Shown in pieces: positions 15,946 through 25,877 of a stretch of 64,000 nucleotides of DNA; positions within the stretch are counted from its first letter, which is position 1; each line of letters starts with the position of its first letter. A program made the translations under genes and the position numbers. The notes beneath the pieces are model-generated. The model searched no databases. It was not told the DNA's origin and saw only the letters and a program-made list of their open reading frames with translations. Where the stretch lies: NCBI RefSeq assembly GCF_006402735.1, contig NZ_CP017174.1, positions 9,032,001 through 9,096,000 of the forward strand. Reading direction: 5' to 3'. This DNA is from Myxococcus xanthus (GTDB lineage Bacteria > Myxococcota > Myxococcia > Myxococcales > Myxococcaceae).

Positions 15946-18920
15946 CGCGACACCGCCTTCTCGTTCGCACGGCCGCGCCGTCGCGGGGCGCGCACCCGCG
16001 CGTCGTCTTCCCCTTCCGCCTCGCCATCGTCCGCCACGGCGCCCTCGGACAGCGAGAACAGCTCGCGCAGCGCCGTCGTGTCCAGCTCGGTCACCCAGTG
16101 CTCGCCCGTGCCCACGACCTTCTCGGCGAGCTGGCGCTTCTGTTCGAGCAGTTGGTCCACCTTCTCCTCGACGGTGCCCGCGCACACCAGCTTGTGGACC
16201 TGCACCGCGCGCGTCTGCCCGATGCGGTACGCGCGGTCGGTGGCCTGGTCCTCGACGGCCGGGTTCCACCAGCGGTCGTAATGAAACACATGGCTCGCCG
16301 CCGTCAGGTTGAGCCCCGTGCCCCCCGCCTTGACGGACAGCACGAACACGCGCGGACCGTGGGCGTCCTCCTGGAAGCGCCGCACCATCTCGTCGCGCGC
16401 CTTGCGGGACGTGCCGCCGTGGAGGAAGAGCACCTCGTGGCCCAGGTGCTCCGACAGGTGCGCCACCAGCTTGTCGCCCATCTCCCGGAACTGCGTGAAG
16501 ACGAGCGCCTTGTCGCCGGCGGACAGGGCCTCCTCGAGCATCTCCACCACGCGCGCCAGCTTCCCCGAGCGCCCCGGCAGGGGTCCGGACTCCCCGAGGT
16601 ACTGCGCCGGGTGGTTGGCGATCTGCTTCGTGTACAGAAGCAGCGCGAGCACGCGGCCCCGGCGGGCCATGCCGTCGGCCTCCTCGATGCGCCGCAGCTC
16701 CTCGTCCACCACCGCCTTGTAGAGCGAGGCCTGCTCGCGCGTGAGCGTGCAGACGACCTTCATCTCGTTCTTCGCGGGCAGGTCCGTGATGATGGCTGGG
16801 TCGCTCTTGAGGCGGCGCAGGACAAAGGGGCTCACGAGGCGGCGCAGCCGGGCCGCGGCCTCTTGATTGCCATGGCGCTCAATGGGCAGCGCCAGCTCGC
16901 GCCGGAACGTCTCCAGCGGCCCGAGCAGGCCTGGGTTGGCGAACTCGAGGATGGACCACAGCTCCGCCAGGCGGTTCTCCACCGGCGTGCCCGTGAGCGC
17001 GAAGCGCTGGCTGGCGCGCAGCGCCCGGGCCGCGCGGGCGGTGGCCGACGCCGCGTTCTTGATGTTCTGCGCCTCGTCGAGCACCACCGCGCCCCAGTCC
17101 ACGCGCGCGAGCAGCGCGGCGTCCCGGCGCAGCAGGCCGTAGGTGGTGAGCACGACGGCGCCCGGCGCGCGGGGGAAGCGGTTCGCCGCGCGGGAGCGCT
17201 CGGCGCCGTAGTGCGGCGTCAGGCGCAAGGAGGGGGCGAAGCGGGCGAGCTCACGCTCCCAGTTGCCCACCACGGAGGTGGGGGCCACCAGCAGCGTGGG
17301 GTGCGCCTCGTCGGGCGCCTGTTCGAGCCGCCGCAGCAGGAAGGCCAGCACCTGCACCGTCTTGCCCAGGCCCATGTCGTCCGCGAGGCAGGCGCCGAGC
17401 CCCAATGAGGCCAGCGTGTCCAGCCAGTGCAGACCGCGCGATTGGTAGGGCCGCAGCGTGGCGCGCAGTGCGCGGGGGGCGTCCTGCGCGGTGGCCCCGC
17501 CCTCGCGAAGCAGGCGCAGGCGCTCCTCCAGCGCCCCGGTGGCGAGGACTGTGACGGGAAGCTGTCCGTGGCGCGTCTCGCCGAGCAGGGACACCCGCAC
17601 CGCCTCGCTCAGCGCCATGCGGCCGGGGCCCTGGGCGAGGTGGCGCTGGATGGCGTCGAGTTCGAGGGGATCCACCGCGACCCACTCGCCGCGAAAGCGC
17701 ACGAGCGGGGCCTTGCGCTGGGCCAGCAGCGCCAGCTCCTGGGCGGAGAGGGGTTGGTCGCCCAGCACGGCGTCCCAGTCCACGCGCAGCAGCGCGTCGA
17801 GCCCGAGTCCCGCGGTGCCACCCACGGCCCCCGCGGCCTTCGTGCTCGCGCCCACGCGCATGCGCAGGCGCAGGCGGCGCCGGCCCGAGGTGGTGAGTTC
17901 GCCGGGGACGATGACGCCGAAGCCGGCGTCGGAGAGCACGCGGGCGCCCTCCGAGAGGAACGTCCACGCGGTGTCGGGCTCGAGCAGGAGGGCCTGGGGG
18001 CGTGGGCTCTCCAGCACGAGCGCCAGCAGGGGAAAGAGCCGGGCGGCGCGGCCGAGCGCCTCGAGCAGGGACTCCTGCGGGTCACGGAAGGCGCGGCCGA
18101 GCTTCTCCAGGCTGCGCCCGCGCGTCTTCCAGACCTCCGCGGCGGGGACGAGCAGGCTCGGGTCGTCCGGGGATTGGAGGTGAAAGCTCAGCACGAAAGG
18201 CTCGCGCTCCTCCGTCGGGGGCTCCAGCCGGAAGCAGGCGCGCAGCTTGTCCCGGGCGCCGAGCGCGGGTTCGCTCCAGCGCGTCAGCTCGTCGACGACG
18301 GAGCGCTCGGCGAAGCCCTCCGGCGCGAAGTCGCGTCGCGCGCCGGTGAGCGCGTCGCGCCAGCGCTCGTCCCACGAGGCCGCGCGCCGGGCCGGCAACG
18401 AAGGCGCACCGCGCGCGGCGCGCACGAAGGCGTCGACGGTGGCGTCGAGGAAGGCACGCAGCAAGGCGTCCGGGGCCCAGACGGCGCGGCCTGGCCTGGC
18501 GCCCGCGGGGACGGCGTGCGCGCCGGGCGGCATGCTCCTGGCGAGCGCGGTAACGCGGCTGGCGTCCTCGGTCGCGGAGAGGGCCGCCGCCCAGCGCGCC
18601 TCGATGCGCTCGCCCCGCCGCAGGAGCGTTGGCACCACGCGCTCGCGCGCCACCAACTCCAGCGCGAGCTTGCTGGCCAGCGTCCACAGGGCGATGGAGC
18701 CGGGAAAGGACTCGGCCTCGGAGGTTTGCACCACCGCGAGCCGCTCGACGGTGGCGGCCAGGGGCAGCCCGCGCCCCTCGCACTCACGCAATCCCTCGGG
18801 CGTCACGAGCAGCGCGGAGGCGCGGTCCCCCGTCTCCGGAAGGCCGGCGAGCTCGCGCGGCAGCGGGTCGGGCCCCCAGAGGAACAGCGTCTCGGCGTCG
18901 GGCAAGAACACGAGGGGCAT
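15942..18920 (-). CDS. SNF2/RapA-family DEAD/DEAH-box ATPase
   Basis: A 992-residue double-stranded DNA translocase of the SNF2 family. The helicase core starts with LADDMGLGKT (Walker A, near residue 515), has the DEAQ box in VVLDEAQNIKN near 613, motif III LTGTPVENRL and the closing motif DRAYRIGQTRAVQVHKL. The first ~450 residues form the bacterial SNF2_N-associated region that precedes the motor in SWIM-linked members. It is the first gene of a two-gene unit with the SWIM protein. Related to HepA/RapA but longer at the N-terminus. Confidence 0.92.
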   Translation of the reverse strand: MPLVFLPDAETLFLWGPDPLPRELAGLPETGDRASALLVTPEGLRECEGRGLPLAATVERLAVVQTSEAESFPGSIALWTLASKLALELVARERVVPTLLRRGERIEARWAAALSATEDASRVTALARSMPPGAHAVPAGARPGRAVWAPDALLRAFLDATVDAFVRAARGAPSLPARRAASWDERWRDALTGARRDFAPEGFAERSVVDELTRWSEPALGARDKLRACFRLEPPTEEREPFVLSFHLQSPDDPSLLVPAAEVWKTRGRSLEKLGRAFRDPQESLLEALGRAARLFPLLALVLESPRPQALLLEPDTAWTFLSEGARVLSDAGFGVIVPGELTTSGRRRLRLRMRVGASTKAAGAVGGTAGLGLDALLRVDWDAVLGDQPLSAQELALLAQRKAPLVRFRGEWVAVDPLELDAIQRHLAQGPGRMALSEAVRVSLLGETRHGQLPVTVLATGALEERLRLLREGGATAQDAPRALRATLRPYQSRGLHWLDTLASLGLGACLADDMGLGKTVQVLAFLLRRLEQAPDEAHPTLLVAPTSVVGNWERELARFAPSLRLTPHYGAERSRAANRFPRAPGAVVLTTYGLLRRDAALLARVDWGAVVLDEAQNIKNAASATARAARALRASQRFALTGTPVENRLAELWSILEFANPGLLGPLETFRRELALPIERHGNQEAAARLRRLVSPFVLRRLKSDPAIITDLPAKNEMKVVCTLTREQASLYKAVVDEELRRIEEADGMARRGRVLALLLYTKQIANHPAQYLGESGPLPGRSGKLARVVEMLEEALSAGDKALVFTQFREMGDKLVAHLSEHLGHEVLFLHGGTSRKARDEMVRRFQEDAHGPRVFVLSVKAGGTGLNLTAASHVFHYDRWWNPAVEDQATDRAYRIGQTRAVQVHKLVCAGTVEEKVDQLLEQKRQLAEKVVGTGEHWVTELDTTALRELFSLSEGAVADDGEAEGEDDARVRAPRRRGRANEKAVSR

Positions 18921-19265
18921 CGATGCGAATGTAGCCCCCGACCTGGCAAGTCACAGGCGAAAGCATGTCGGCGGATACCCGCCCGCCCCGGCTTGTCAGC
19001 GCCGTACCGGGCGCCTCGCGCCGTGCCCCCAGCCCCCCAACAAGGAGCCTGGCACCTCGCCCGCCCGCCGGAGGGGCACGAACTCCCAAAGCATCCATCC
19101 GCCGGGCGGGCCCCTCACACCCCAGGGTGGCGAGAGGCACACGAAGCCGTCTCCCGCACGTCCAGGTGTCGGATGGCAGACTCGTTCAGGGCAAGGATGA
19201 ACTGTTGTCTGCTCGCGCTTGGGGTGCGGGCAAGCGGGGCCCGCGCCTCGCCAGGGGGATGACAC
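18921..19265. other. Divergent intergenic region SNF2 / amidase
   Basis: About 345 bases between divergent genes. Promoters for both are expected here. AGGGGGA just upstream of 19266 serves the amidase. I see no other gene, repeat or clear promoter box. Confidence 0.4.
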
Positions 19266-20306
19266 ATGTTGAAGACGGGTGGTCCGAAGTCTCCATTCGC
19301 CAGTACGGCGCCTCCAGCCGTGCGCAAAGTCGAGCCAACTCCAACGGCTCCCGCCGCGTCGAGCAGCCGGAGCCAACGCACGGACGTCAGCAGCTTCGAG
19401 GTGGCGAAGAAGGACCTGCTTCAGCTCCAAGGAGAATCTCTCGGCTGGGAAGGTCCGCCGACAGGCACCGCGACCCGGGTGAACGGAGAGGTGTCCTCGC
19501 CACGAACGGAGTCCGCGCCGTGGAAGGTGCGCGTGACGTCGCCATCGTCGTCGACCCTGAGTCCCACCACGCCGCTGAACCTGCGCTCGTCCACCAACGC
19601 CGCGGCCAACGCCGGCAACATCATCACCGCCCTGCCCGTGGGAGCGGAGCTGGAGGTGACAGGCAGCCGGTACGTCAAAGGCGACCAGGGCTTGGAGCTG
19701 TGGTTCGAGGTGGAGACGGCCCAAGGCGAGACAGGCTTCGTCAAGGCCGGGCGCTTCGAGACACAGAGCGGCGTCGCGACCTTCCCCCCTTACGTCCTGA
19801 GCGATGGGCGGGATGGAAGTACTCGCAGCGCGAAGGCACACGCCTCCAGCCTGGTGGGAGGGGGAACGAACTACGGCAACCCGTCCAACGGCGACGGCCC
19901 CCTGTGCCTGGGCTTCGTCAATGACTGCTTTGGCATCGCGCAGGCGCCAGACCGCTGCCCGGAGATGAGCAATCCGGATCCGTATGCCGGTAATGCATGG
20001 GGCGCCTACAAGAAGCTCCAGGACAACGGCCACATCATGACGGCCAGGCCCATTCCCGATGGGGCCATCGTCTTCTTCGAGCGAACCGAAGACAACGGCC
20101 AGAATGGCCACGTGGCCATCGTCACCGGGGACATCGCGCCGGATGGCAGCCCCTATGTCCTCACCTCCGGCTGGGAGAGCTCCCCCGAGGTGAAGCGCAT
20201 GTCCCTCAAGGAACTGGAGGCGGCAACGGGCGCCGTCGTGGGGTACACGACGCCGGAGGTCGCCTTCACGCCAGGCACCTACGGTGGCGGGGCGCCGGAG
20301 GCCTGA
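19266..20306 (+). CDS. SH3b-CHAP type peptidoglycan amidase/endopeptidase
   Basis: A 346-residue protein with a Pro/Ser/Thr-rich N-terminus (1-80), an SH3b-like domain (about 84-166, with LNLRSSTNAAANAG and TGFVKAGRFE) and a C-terminal CHAP/NlpC-like catalytic domain. The likely nucleophile is C214 in GPLCLGFVNDCFG and the likely histidine is H282 in GHVAIVTG. Such enzymes cut peptide bonds in peptidoglycan. No signal peptide is seen, so export might use the unusual N-terminus, which resembles that of the 12098-13015 protein (both have an early K-S-P). Because the gene stands alone, a predatory or interbacterial lytic role is possible. Confidence 0.7.
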   Translation: MLKTGGPKSPFASTAPPAVRKVEPTPTAPAASSSRSQRTDVSSFEVAKKDLLQLQGESLGWEGPPTGTATRVNGEVSSPRTESAPWKVRVTSPSSSTLSPTTPLNLRSSTNAAANAGNIITALPVGAELEVTGSRYVKGDQGLELWFEVETAQGETGFVKAGRFETQSGVATFPPYVLSDGRDGSTRSAKAHASSLVGGGTNYGNPSNGDGPLCLGFVNDCFGIAQAPDRCPEMSNPDPYAGNAWGAYKKLQDNGHIMTARPIPDGAIVFFERTEDNGQNGHVAIVTGDIAPDGSPYVLTSGWESSPEVKRMSLKELEAATGAVVGYTTPEVAFTPGTYGGGAPEA

Positions 20307-20343
20307 GCCAGTCTGTCTTCGGGTGACAATGCACTGCGCTTCT

Positions 20344-20375
20344 GGGCCGCACGGGGCAGTCACTCCGTGCGGCCC
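20344..20375. terminator. Bidirectional hairpin between amidase and viaA-like gene
   Basis: An 11-bp perfect inverted repeat (GGGCCGCACGG and CCGTGCGGCCC) with a 10-base loop lies in the short gap between two convergent genes. This is the expected place for a shared terminator. There is no long T tract. Confidence 0.6.
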
Positions 20376-20381
20376 CGGGGC

Positions 20382-21907
20382 CTACCACCCGCCAACGGCC
20401 GCCCAGTCCTGGAAGACGTGGACCGGGTCGCAGATGGCGTGAAGGCCGGTGCGGCCCCTGTTGCCAATCTGGACGCCGTGAAACCGGGTCCCCGCCTCGC
20501 GCGCCTGCTCGACCAGGAAGGGGAGGCTGACTGGCACCGGCCACTCGCCGTCGCTGACGAAGAGCACGTCCGCCCGCTTCCAGTCCTTCTCTCCGAGGCG
20601 CTGGACCACCTTGGCCGTGACCTCGGAGACGTCGCTGCCGCCTCCGAAGGATTGGCCGAGGAACGCCAGCAGCCGTCCGAGGCCACCCTCGGTCAGCGAC
20701 AGCTCGAACTCCAGCACCTGCCCCGGTCCACTGTAGGCGTAGAGGAAGCACCGGCGCTTCTCCGCATGGGCGGTCCGAAGAGCCTCCAGCACCAGGGGGC
20801 CTTCCCCACCTGTTCCGGAAGACCGTGCATCGAGCCGGACGTGTCCATGACGGCGATGATGGGACCGCGCCGCGGGCGTGGACTTCGTTGCTCGACGGCC
20901 TCTTCGCTGTCACGCTCGACGAGCGTTCGCTCTACTTCGAGCCCTTCGACGCGATACGTGAGCAACGCGCGCTCGGCCCGGCGCGCGTGCCACAGGTAGC
21001 GGAGCTTGGGATGCCCGAGGTTGACCGCTTCCACAGGCAGCATTCGCGCCAGCTCCCCGCTCCGCTCGATGCCTCGCGTCTCCGCCGGAACGCGCCTCGT
21101 CCAGACCTCGCGACGCTCCTCCTCCAGCCGTCTCATCGGGACGAAGACTGTCTCCGCGATGGTCTCTTCGGCGTCGCTCGCGTGGAGCCGTCCCAGCGAG
21201 CGCACCACTTCGGTGAGCTGCGGCAACTGCTCGACGAGCGCACGAAGACGAACGAGGTCCGTCCACCCCATGTGCCTCAGCACGCCGATGCTCAAGTCCC
21301 AGCCGCGCCCCATCAGCTCGCCGAGGTCACCGAACACGTCCGAGATCGCCGCCCAGATGCGCGTCCGCTCCTCCCAGCCCGCGAGGAGGTCCGCGTCTTC
21401 CTTCACGGGCCGTTGCGCGACCTCCCGTTCGGCCTGCTGGCGCAGCCGCGCGAGCGTGACCTCGTCGAGCTGCCTGGACTTGCGAGCCCGTCGCTCTCGC
21501 TTCGCCGCCTGGGCCTCCTGCGCATCCATCCGCTGGCGTTCGAGTTGCTCCAACTCGCGGAGTCGCGCGACGACCTCCGCGCGGACCACCGACGCCTGAC
21601 GCGTGAACGATGTGAGCACGTCGCGCAGAAAGGCGTCCACCAGCTCGGGCTGGCCCTTGCAGAAGCGCAAGATGCCCAAGGGCTCGGCGACGAGCCGCGC
21701 AGGCGCGGCGATTCCGGGCGGCGGCCACGTCACGTCCGGAGGGAGGCGGCCGTCGAGCAAGGCGTCACGCCATGCGCGAAGGCCGCGGACCCGCTCGGCG
21801 AGCGTTCCTACAGGAAGCGTGATGAGGTCGGGAAGGAACTGCTCGGGGCAGTCGTCGAGGAACGCATAACCCCGCTCCAGGGCGCCTGCGTCAAAGGCCT
21901 CTTTCAT
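20382..21907 (-). pseudogene. viaA: ViaA-like VWA-domain protein, interrupted by a -1 frameshift
   Basis: Two overlapping frames on the minus strand together make one VWA protein of about 500 residues, as in the RavA-partner ViaA. The first part (from ATG 21907) is helical and charged, and ends with the metal-binding MIDAS start DTSGSMHG followed by LPEQVGKAP. The continuation LVLEALRTAHAEKRRCFLYAYSG is in another frame and runs to 20382. The break falls in a run of five G at 20795-20799; one more G would restore the frame. It is either a sequencing error or a real loss of function. It overlaps the ravA-like stop by 4 bp. ViaA works with RavA in respiratory and stress contexts in E. coli. Confidence 0.7.
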
Positions 21908-23523
21908 CGGGCTGCTTCCTCGCGAGGAAGCAGCTCGAAGCCCTGGCGGAGCTTCTCGAGACGCCCCAGCAGCGTGTCCACTTCACGCCGCGTCCCCTCC
22001 AGGCTTCGCGCCGCGGGCTCGGCGAAGTCGTCGGTCACCCAGAGGTGCGCGCGGATGTCCGCGTCCAGGCTGGCGATGTGGGCGAGCAGTTGCGTCTTGT
22101 AGGTCTCGACCTGCTGCCCGAGCGTGGTGAGCTCCTTGAGGCAGGCATCCACATGCGCCGCCTTCTGGCGGGTCGGCTCCATGAAGGGCGGAAGGTCAAC
22201 GTCTTCCATGTGCCAGTTCGCCTGGTTCGTAAGGTAGGCGTCGCGGTTTGCCCAACGATCGAACTGTCGAAAGTTACGGGAAGGGTCATGAATCCAGTAT
22301 GCGTTCAGCTCGCCGCGCGTGAACCCAGCTCCCGCGTTGGTTCGATCCGTGATCTTCGAATTGTTGTACCCAGTCCCGTAGGAGCCAGGATCCTTCGCAT
22401 AGGCATCGTGAGGAGCGAGGTACAGCGGCTCCCCGCCGCGCCTGGCCTGCGCCCTGCCTCCCTTGTTGACCGTGGGCTTCCCATCAGTGTCCTTGAACAA
22501 GAGATTCCCCTCCGCGTCGCGCGCTTGGGAGCGGCTGTCCTGGTCCTGCTTGAGCCGGGCCTCCCAAGACACCACGATGCGCGTCAGCCGAGACGGGTCC
22601 ATCGCCGCGCTCGCGCCGGCCCTCGCCTCGTACCAGTCGTGGACCTTGGCGCGCTGCTCGGGCTCGCTCCACAGGCAGTGCTGAAGCAGCCAGCAATCCC
22701 AGATGGACACCCGGTCCCGGCCGTTCGTGAGGGCCGCCGTCTGGAGGAGCTTCACGATCTTCCGCCAGCGGCGGTCCGACACCTGGATTCCCTCCGCCGT
22801 ACACCAGTCGCGCAGGTCCGCGAGCAGCGCCACGACGTCGCCGGGCACGGCCACAGCGGTCGCCGCCTGTCGAACCTCCGCCAGGTCCTCGTCGCTCAAC
22901 CTGAGCTGCCGAGAGAACTCGGCGACCACGTCGCCCCGGAGCTCCAGCAGGGAGGGGAAGCCCGCCTTCGACACGGGCCCGACGTGACAACGGAGCAGGA
23001 ACCGGTCGAAGAGCGCGTCGAGTTCCTCCCCCTCGGGGAGCTCGTTGCTCGCGCCCACCACGGAGATCAGCGGGGTGGACTCGCGGCGCTTTCCGTTGTC
23101 GAACTCGCGCTCGTTGAGCAACGTGAGGAGCGCGTTGAGGATGGCGCTGTTCGCCTTGAAGATTTCATCGAGGAAGGCGACGGACGCCTTGGGAAGGTAC
23201 GCCTCCGTGAGGCGCTCGTAGCGGTCCTCCTCTAGCCCCTTGATGGACAGGGGCCCGAAGAGCTCCTCCGGCACCGTGAACCGCGTCAGCAGACGCTCGA
23301 AGTAGGTGGCCGGATGGAAGGCCAGATGCAGGCGCCTGGCGACCAGACTCTTCGCCGTCCCTGGCGGCCCGATGAGCAGCAGGTGCTCACCCGCGAGCGC
23401 GGCGAGCAGCGCGAGCCGGACCGGCACGTCTCGCTCGACGAGCCCGGTCAGCAGCGCATCGCGGAGCGCCTCGATGCGAGAGGTGAGGTCGGACGGCAGT
23501 TGCTTCTTCAAGGGTTCAGCCAT
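21904..23523 (-). CDS. ravA: RavA-like MoxR-family AAA+ ATPase
   Basis: A 539-residue AAA+ protein of the MoxR/RavA branch. Walker A is IGPPGTAKS (51-59) and Walker B is AFLDE (116-120), followed by the sensor region ISVVGASNELPEGEELDALFDRF. C-terminal to the AAA+ module there is a lid, then a less conserved section (about 330-430) and a helical tail. MoxR ATPases act as chaperones that load metal or remodel partners, together with a VWA protein encoded next door. Here the partner gene is frameshifted, so the pair may be inactive or the sequence may contain an error. The start ATG at 23523 has no competitor. Confidence 0.85.
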   Translation of the reverse strand: MAEPLKKQLPSDLTSRIEALRDALLTGLVERDVPVRLALLAALAGEHLLLIGPPGTAKSLVARRLHLAFHPATYFERLLTRFTVPEELFGPLSIKGLEEDRYERLTEAYLPKASVAFLDEIFKANSAILNALLTLLNEREFDNGKRRESTPLISVVGASNELPEGEELDALFDRFLLRCHVGPVSKAGFPSLLELRGDVVAEFSRQLRLSDEDLAEVRQAATAVAVPGDVVALLADLRDWCTAEGIQVSDRRWRKIVKLLQTAALTNGRDRVSIWDCWLLQHCLWSEPEQRAKVHDWYEARAGASAAMDPSRLTRIVVSWEARLKQDQDSRSQARDAEGNLLFKDTDGKPTVNKGGRAQARRGGEPLYLAPHDAYAKDPGSYGTGYNNSKITDRTNAGAGFTRGELNAYWIHDPSRNFRQFDRWANRDAYLTNQANWHMEDVDLPPFMEPTRQKAAHVDACLKELTTLGQQVETYKTQLLAHIASLDADIRAHLWVTDDFAEPAARSLEGTRREVDTLLGRLEKLRQGFELLPREEAAR

Positions 23524-23643
23524 GGCGTCTCCGTTCAGCGAATCGGCGCTGTTCAGACAGACGTCACGAACGGCCCGGAGCCATCGGTCGCCACGGAAAA
23601 AGATGCGAAAAGAAGAGCCAGCAGCAGCCCGGCGGCTACGCGT

Positions 23644-24213
23644 TCAGACCTCTTCGAATTTGCCACCAAAGATGCCGTTCGCTTCGAGGGCATCCTTGAT
23701 CTCCTCGTCGACGATAAGCGGCACACGCCATCCCCACAATCGGAACACCCTCGCCGCGCCTACCTTCGACTTGTCTATTCTCAACCCCATTACAGAGCAG
23801 TATTCTCCAATCCGGTCCGTATACTCCTCTGCGGTTCGAATCTGCACCTCTTCCGAGGCCTCTTCATCAATACAACGAATTTTCCGGGCAACATTGAGCA
23901 AGAAATAGGGCCTCGATTCCCCCGCCACATCGACAGGAAAGAGCTGAACGTCGTCAGGAGCCAATTCGCGAAAGACGGATGCAACACGTTCTGTGACAAC
24001 CGGAGCAAGCCCTACACCTGCAAAATCAATATCGAGCGCCACTCCGGGTCGTCGGACTGGAAACCGAAGCCTCTCAAAAATCTCAACGGCATTCCCGTCT
24101 GCGAACTGCCAGACGTCTTCGATTTCCTTTCCATTCATGCCAGTCGGGTCCCCAAGATACCAGCGCCCCTTAACGTACTCGTCCGCTCCCAAATCAAAGA
24201 ACCTTCGCTCCAC
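23644..24213 (-). CDS. Immunity protein of the SitA5-like toxin (imm11/DUF1629-like)
   Basis: A 189-residue soluble acidic protein, encoded immediately after the toxin with a 3-bp gap. Its make-up (start ERRFFDLGADEYVKGRWYLGD, then GLRIDKSKVGAARVFRLWGW near the end) is like imm11/DUF1629 immunity proteins that accompany SitA toxins in myxobacteria. It should bind and block the nuclease domain of the neighbour in the same cell or in kin. The gene is noticeably less GC-rich than its flanks, which suggests transfer. The family name is from memory of the pairing and is less certain than the toxin call. Confidence 0.6.
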   Translation of the reverse strand: MERRFFDLGADEYVKGRWYLGDPTGMNGKEIEDVWQFADGNAVEIFERLRFPVRRPGVALDIDFAGVGLAPVVTERVASVFRELAPDDVQLFPVDVAGESRPYFLLNVARKIRCIDEEASEEVQIRTAEEYTDRIGEYCSVMGLRIDKSKVGAARVFRLWGWRVPLIVDEEIKDALEANGIFGGKFEEV

Positions 24214-24216
24214 AGC

Positions 24217-25533
24217 TTACTCCTCGGCATTCTTCGTAATGAGCTTCCGCAGCGTCGACCCCTGCCTTATGAGGTCCCGAGCAATTCTGGCAAGTTCCCT
24301 CTCAAGCGCAACGCGGCACGCTGCGGGGGAACCACATCGCACCGTTGCATCGTTGACCCGCGCGAAAACAGCCTTGTGATACTCGGCAGGATGCGGCCCC
24401 TTATGACCTCGAACCCGAACCAGATTCGCGGGGTCACCAAGCGTCATGCCAGCTCTATCAAAAATCGCCTGAAAGCGTTGGGTCCACGGGCCACCGGTCA
24501 CATCGGAAACGGTGTTCTTATCCGTGCAGATGTGATGAACTTTGCCATCGGGGTCACCTCGGATACCGCCGACAGCGCCCACCACAGCCCCAGCGCCCTC
24601 GCCCATTGCGACTGCGGCGACCGCCGTCGGTGCGAGCGTCACGTTCAGCACCCCAGCCGACGAAATCGAGATTGCCTGAACCTCTCCGGCCAGCGCACCC
24701 GCTAGCTGGAAGCCCCCTTCAAGCTGCGCCCGGGAAGCCGCCTGGGCGAAGCCCGGCATCTTCGGCCCCTGTGCCGCCATCGCGCTCTTCCCGCCAAGCG
24801 CGGACAACGCGACTATCACCAGGACGCGGGCCCCGTTGTCCCCCAGCACCTTCCCGAAGCGATGCCCGGCCCTCTCCAGGTCCGCGAAGCCCGCCGCGTC
24901 CCGGGACTCGTCGAGCAAGCGCAAGAAGCCCTGCCCCAGATTCCACACCGGCCCCGTCCCAAGATAGGCGATGAGAGAGGCCGTCAGGGCAATCGCGATG
25001 ACCTTCGTAATGGGCTCGGGCGCGACCAACATCACGAGCGCCGTCCCAATCATCGTCGTAACCATCGCCCGCAGAGCAGCAGGGTTCACCATGTCGCGAA
25101 TCGCGTCCTCGACGCCCTCCCACACCGTGTCGAGCGCGAAGTAGAGCGCGAGCATCCGCCGCTCCGAGGGGCCCAGCGAAAACCCACCGGACAGCATGCT
25201 CAGGCAGCTATGGGGCTCGTCCTGCCGCTGGCAGATGCGTTCGTATGCCGAAGGGACAGACCGGCCTTGAGCGCCGTCAACGAGCCCTCCGGAAGACGCG
25301 AGCAACGAGCGGCGACCGTCCTCCTCAACCTCCCTGAAGGCGACGTCGAGCCTCATGTCGAGAACGAGTTGTGCGACAGCACGCTTGAACGCGTCGTTGC
25401 CTATCTCAACAGGGTCGGACTCAACCGGGGTGAAGGCGATCGGCTCTCCGCGCCCAGTGTGCAGATGCACGACACGAGTCGACGCGCACCCGCTCGCAAA
25501 AAGCAACAGTGCAGCAATTCCTAAAGCTCTCAT
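24217..25533 (-). CDS. sitA5: SitA5-like lipoprotein toxin with C-terminal AHH (HNH-like) nuclease domain
   Basis: A 438-residue lipoprotein: signal peptide with lipobox LFASGC (C16), then a stretch reading HTGRGEPIAFTPVESD that is typical of the SitA5 delivery region. A hydrophobic region with helices (about 165-200) follows. The C-terminus carries an AHH-type nuclease (KVHHICTDKN, near residue 332, and later GHKGPHPAEYHKAVF). SitA toxins of Myxococcus move between kin by outer membrane exchange through TraA/TraB, and kill cells lacking the matching immunity protein. The downstream immunity gene completes the cassette. No sitB-like partner is seen upstream in this window. Confidence 0.75.
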   Translation of the reverse strand: MRALGIAALLLFASGCASTRVVHLHTGRGEPIAFTPVESDPVEIGNDAFKRAVAQLVLDMRLDVAFREVEEDGRRSLLASSGGLVDGAQGRSVPSAYERICQRQDEPHSCLSMLSGGFSLGPSERRMLALYFALDTVWEGVEDAIRDMVNPAALRAMVTTMIGTALVMLVAPEPITKVIAIALTASLIAYLGTGPVWNLGQGFLRLLDESRDAAGFADLERAGHRFGKVLGDNGARVLVIVALSALGGKSAMAAQGPKMPGFAQAASRAQLEGGFQLAGALAGEVQAISISSAGVLNVTLAPTAVAAVAMGEGAGAVVGAVGGIRGDPDGKVHHICTDKNTVSDVTGGPWTQRFQAIFDRAGMTLGDPANLVRVRGHKGPHPAEYHKAVFARVNDATVRCGSPAACRVALERELARIARDLIRQGSTLRKLITKNAEE

Positions 25534-25877
25534 GCAGCCCCCGGGTCAGCCGCCCTGACATCGGCAAGCAAGGGACCACATAGCAACCGCGTCTGACAAT
25601 CTCCATGGTCCTACGAGACGATGGAAACCTTGCAGGTCCACTACTGCATCACCAGCCTCTACCGCGCTCAGGACGGACTAACATGGCAGCCTGACGAGCA
25701 GCGCCGCGAACCGCAGGCCAGGTCGCCCCATGCCAAGCCCCTGGGGCGTTCCGGCGGACCTACTTTACCATTCACTGTCGCTTATGCATGAAGGCGGCCG
25801 GGCGACTGCGGTGAGTACGCAGTTCATGGCGTTGCGAGGTCCCAGACCAACCGCGCCGATTCCGCAGCCGCCCACTG
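25534..25877. other. Intergenic region upstream of the sitA-like gene
   Basis: About 340 bases with no credible gene. Sequence composition is mixed and less GC-rich than the surroundings. I see no tRNA, repeat or clear promoter. It should hold the promoter of the sitA/immunity unit. Confidence 0.35.

Noticed and set aside
20382-21907. Programmed frameshift in the viaA-like gene
   Set aside because: Nothing supports a slippery heptamer plus pseudoknot; a single-base indel in a homopolymer is simpler.
25534-25877. A tRNA or phage attachment site
   Set aside because: I could not fold a cloverleaf or find a paired direct repeat.
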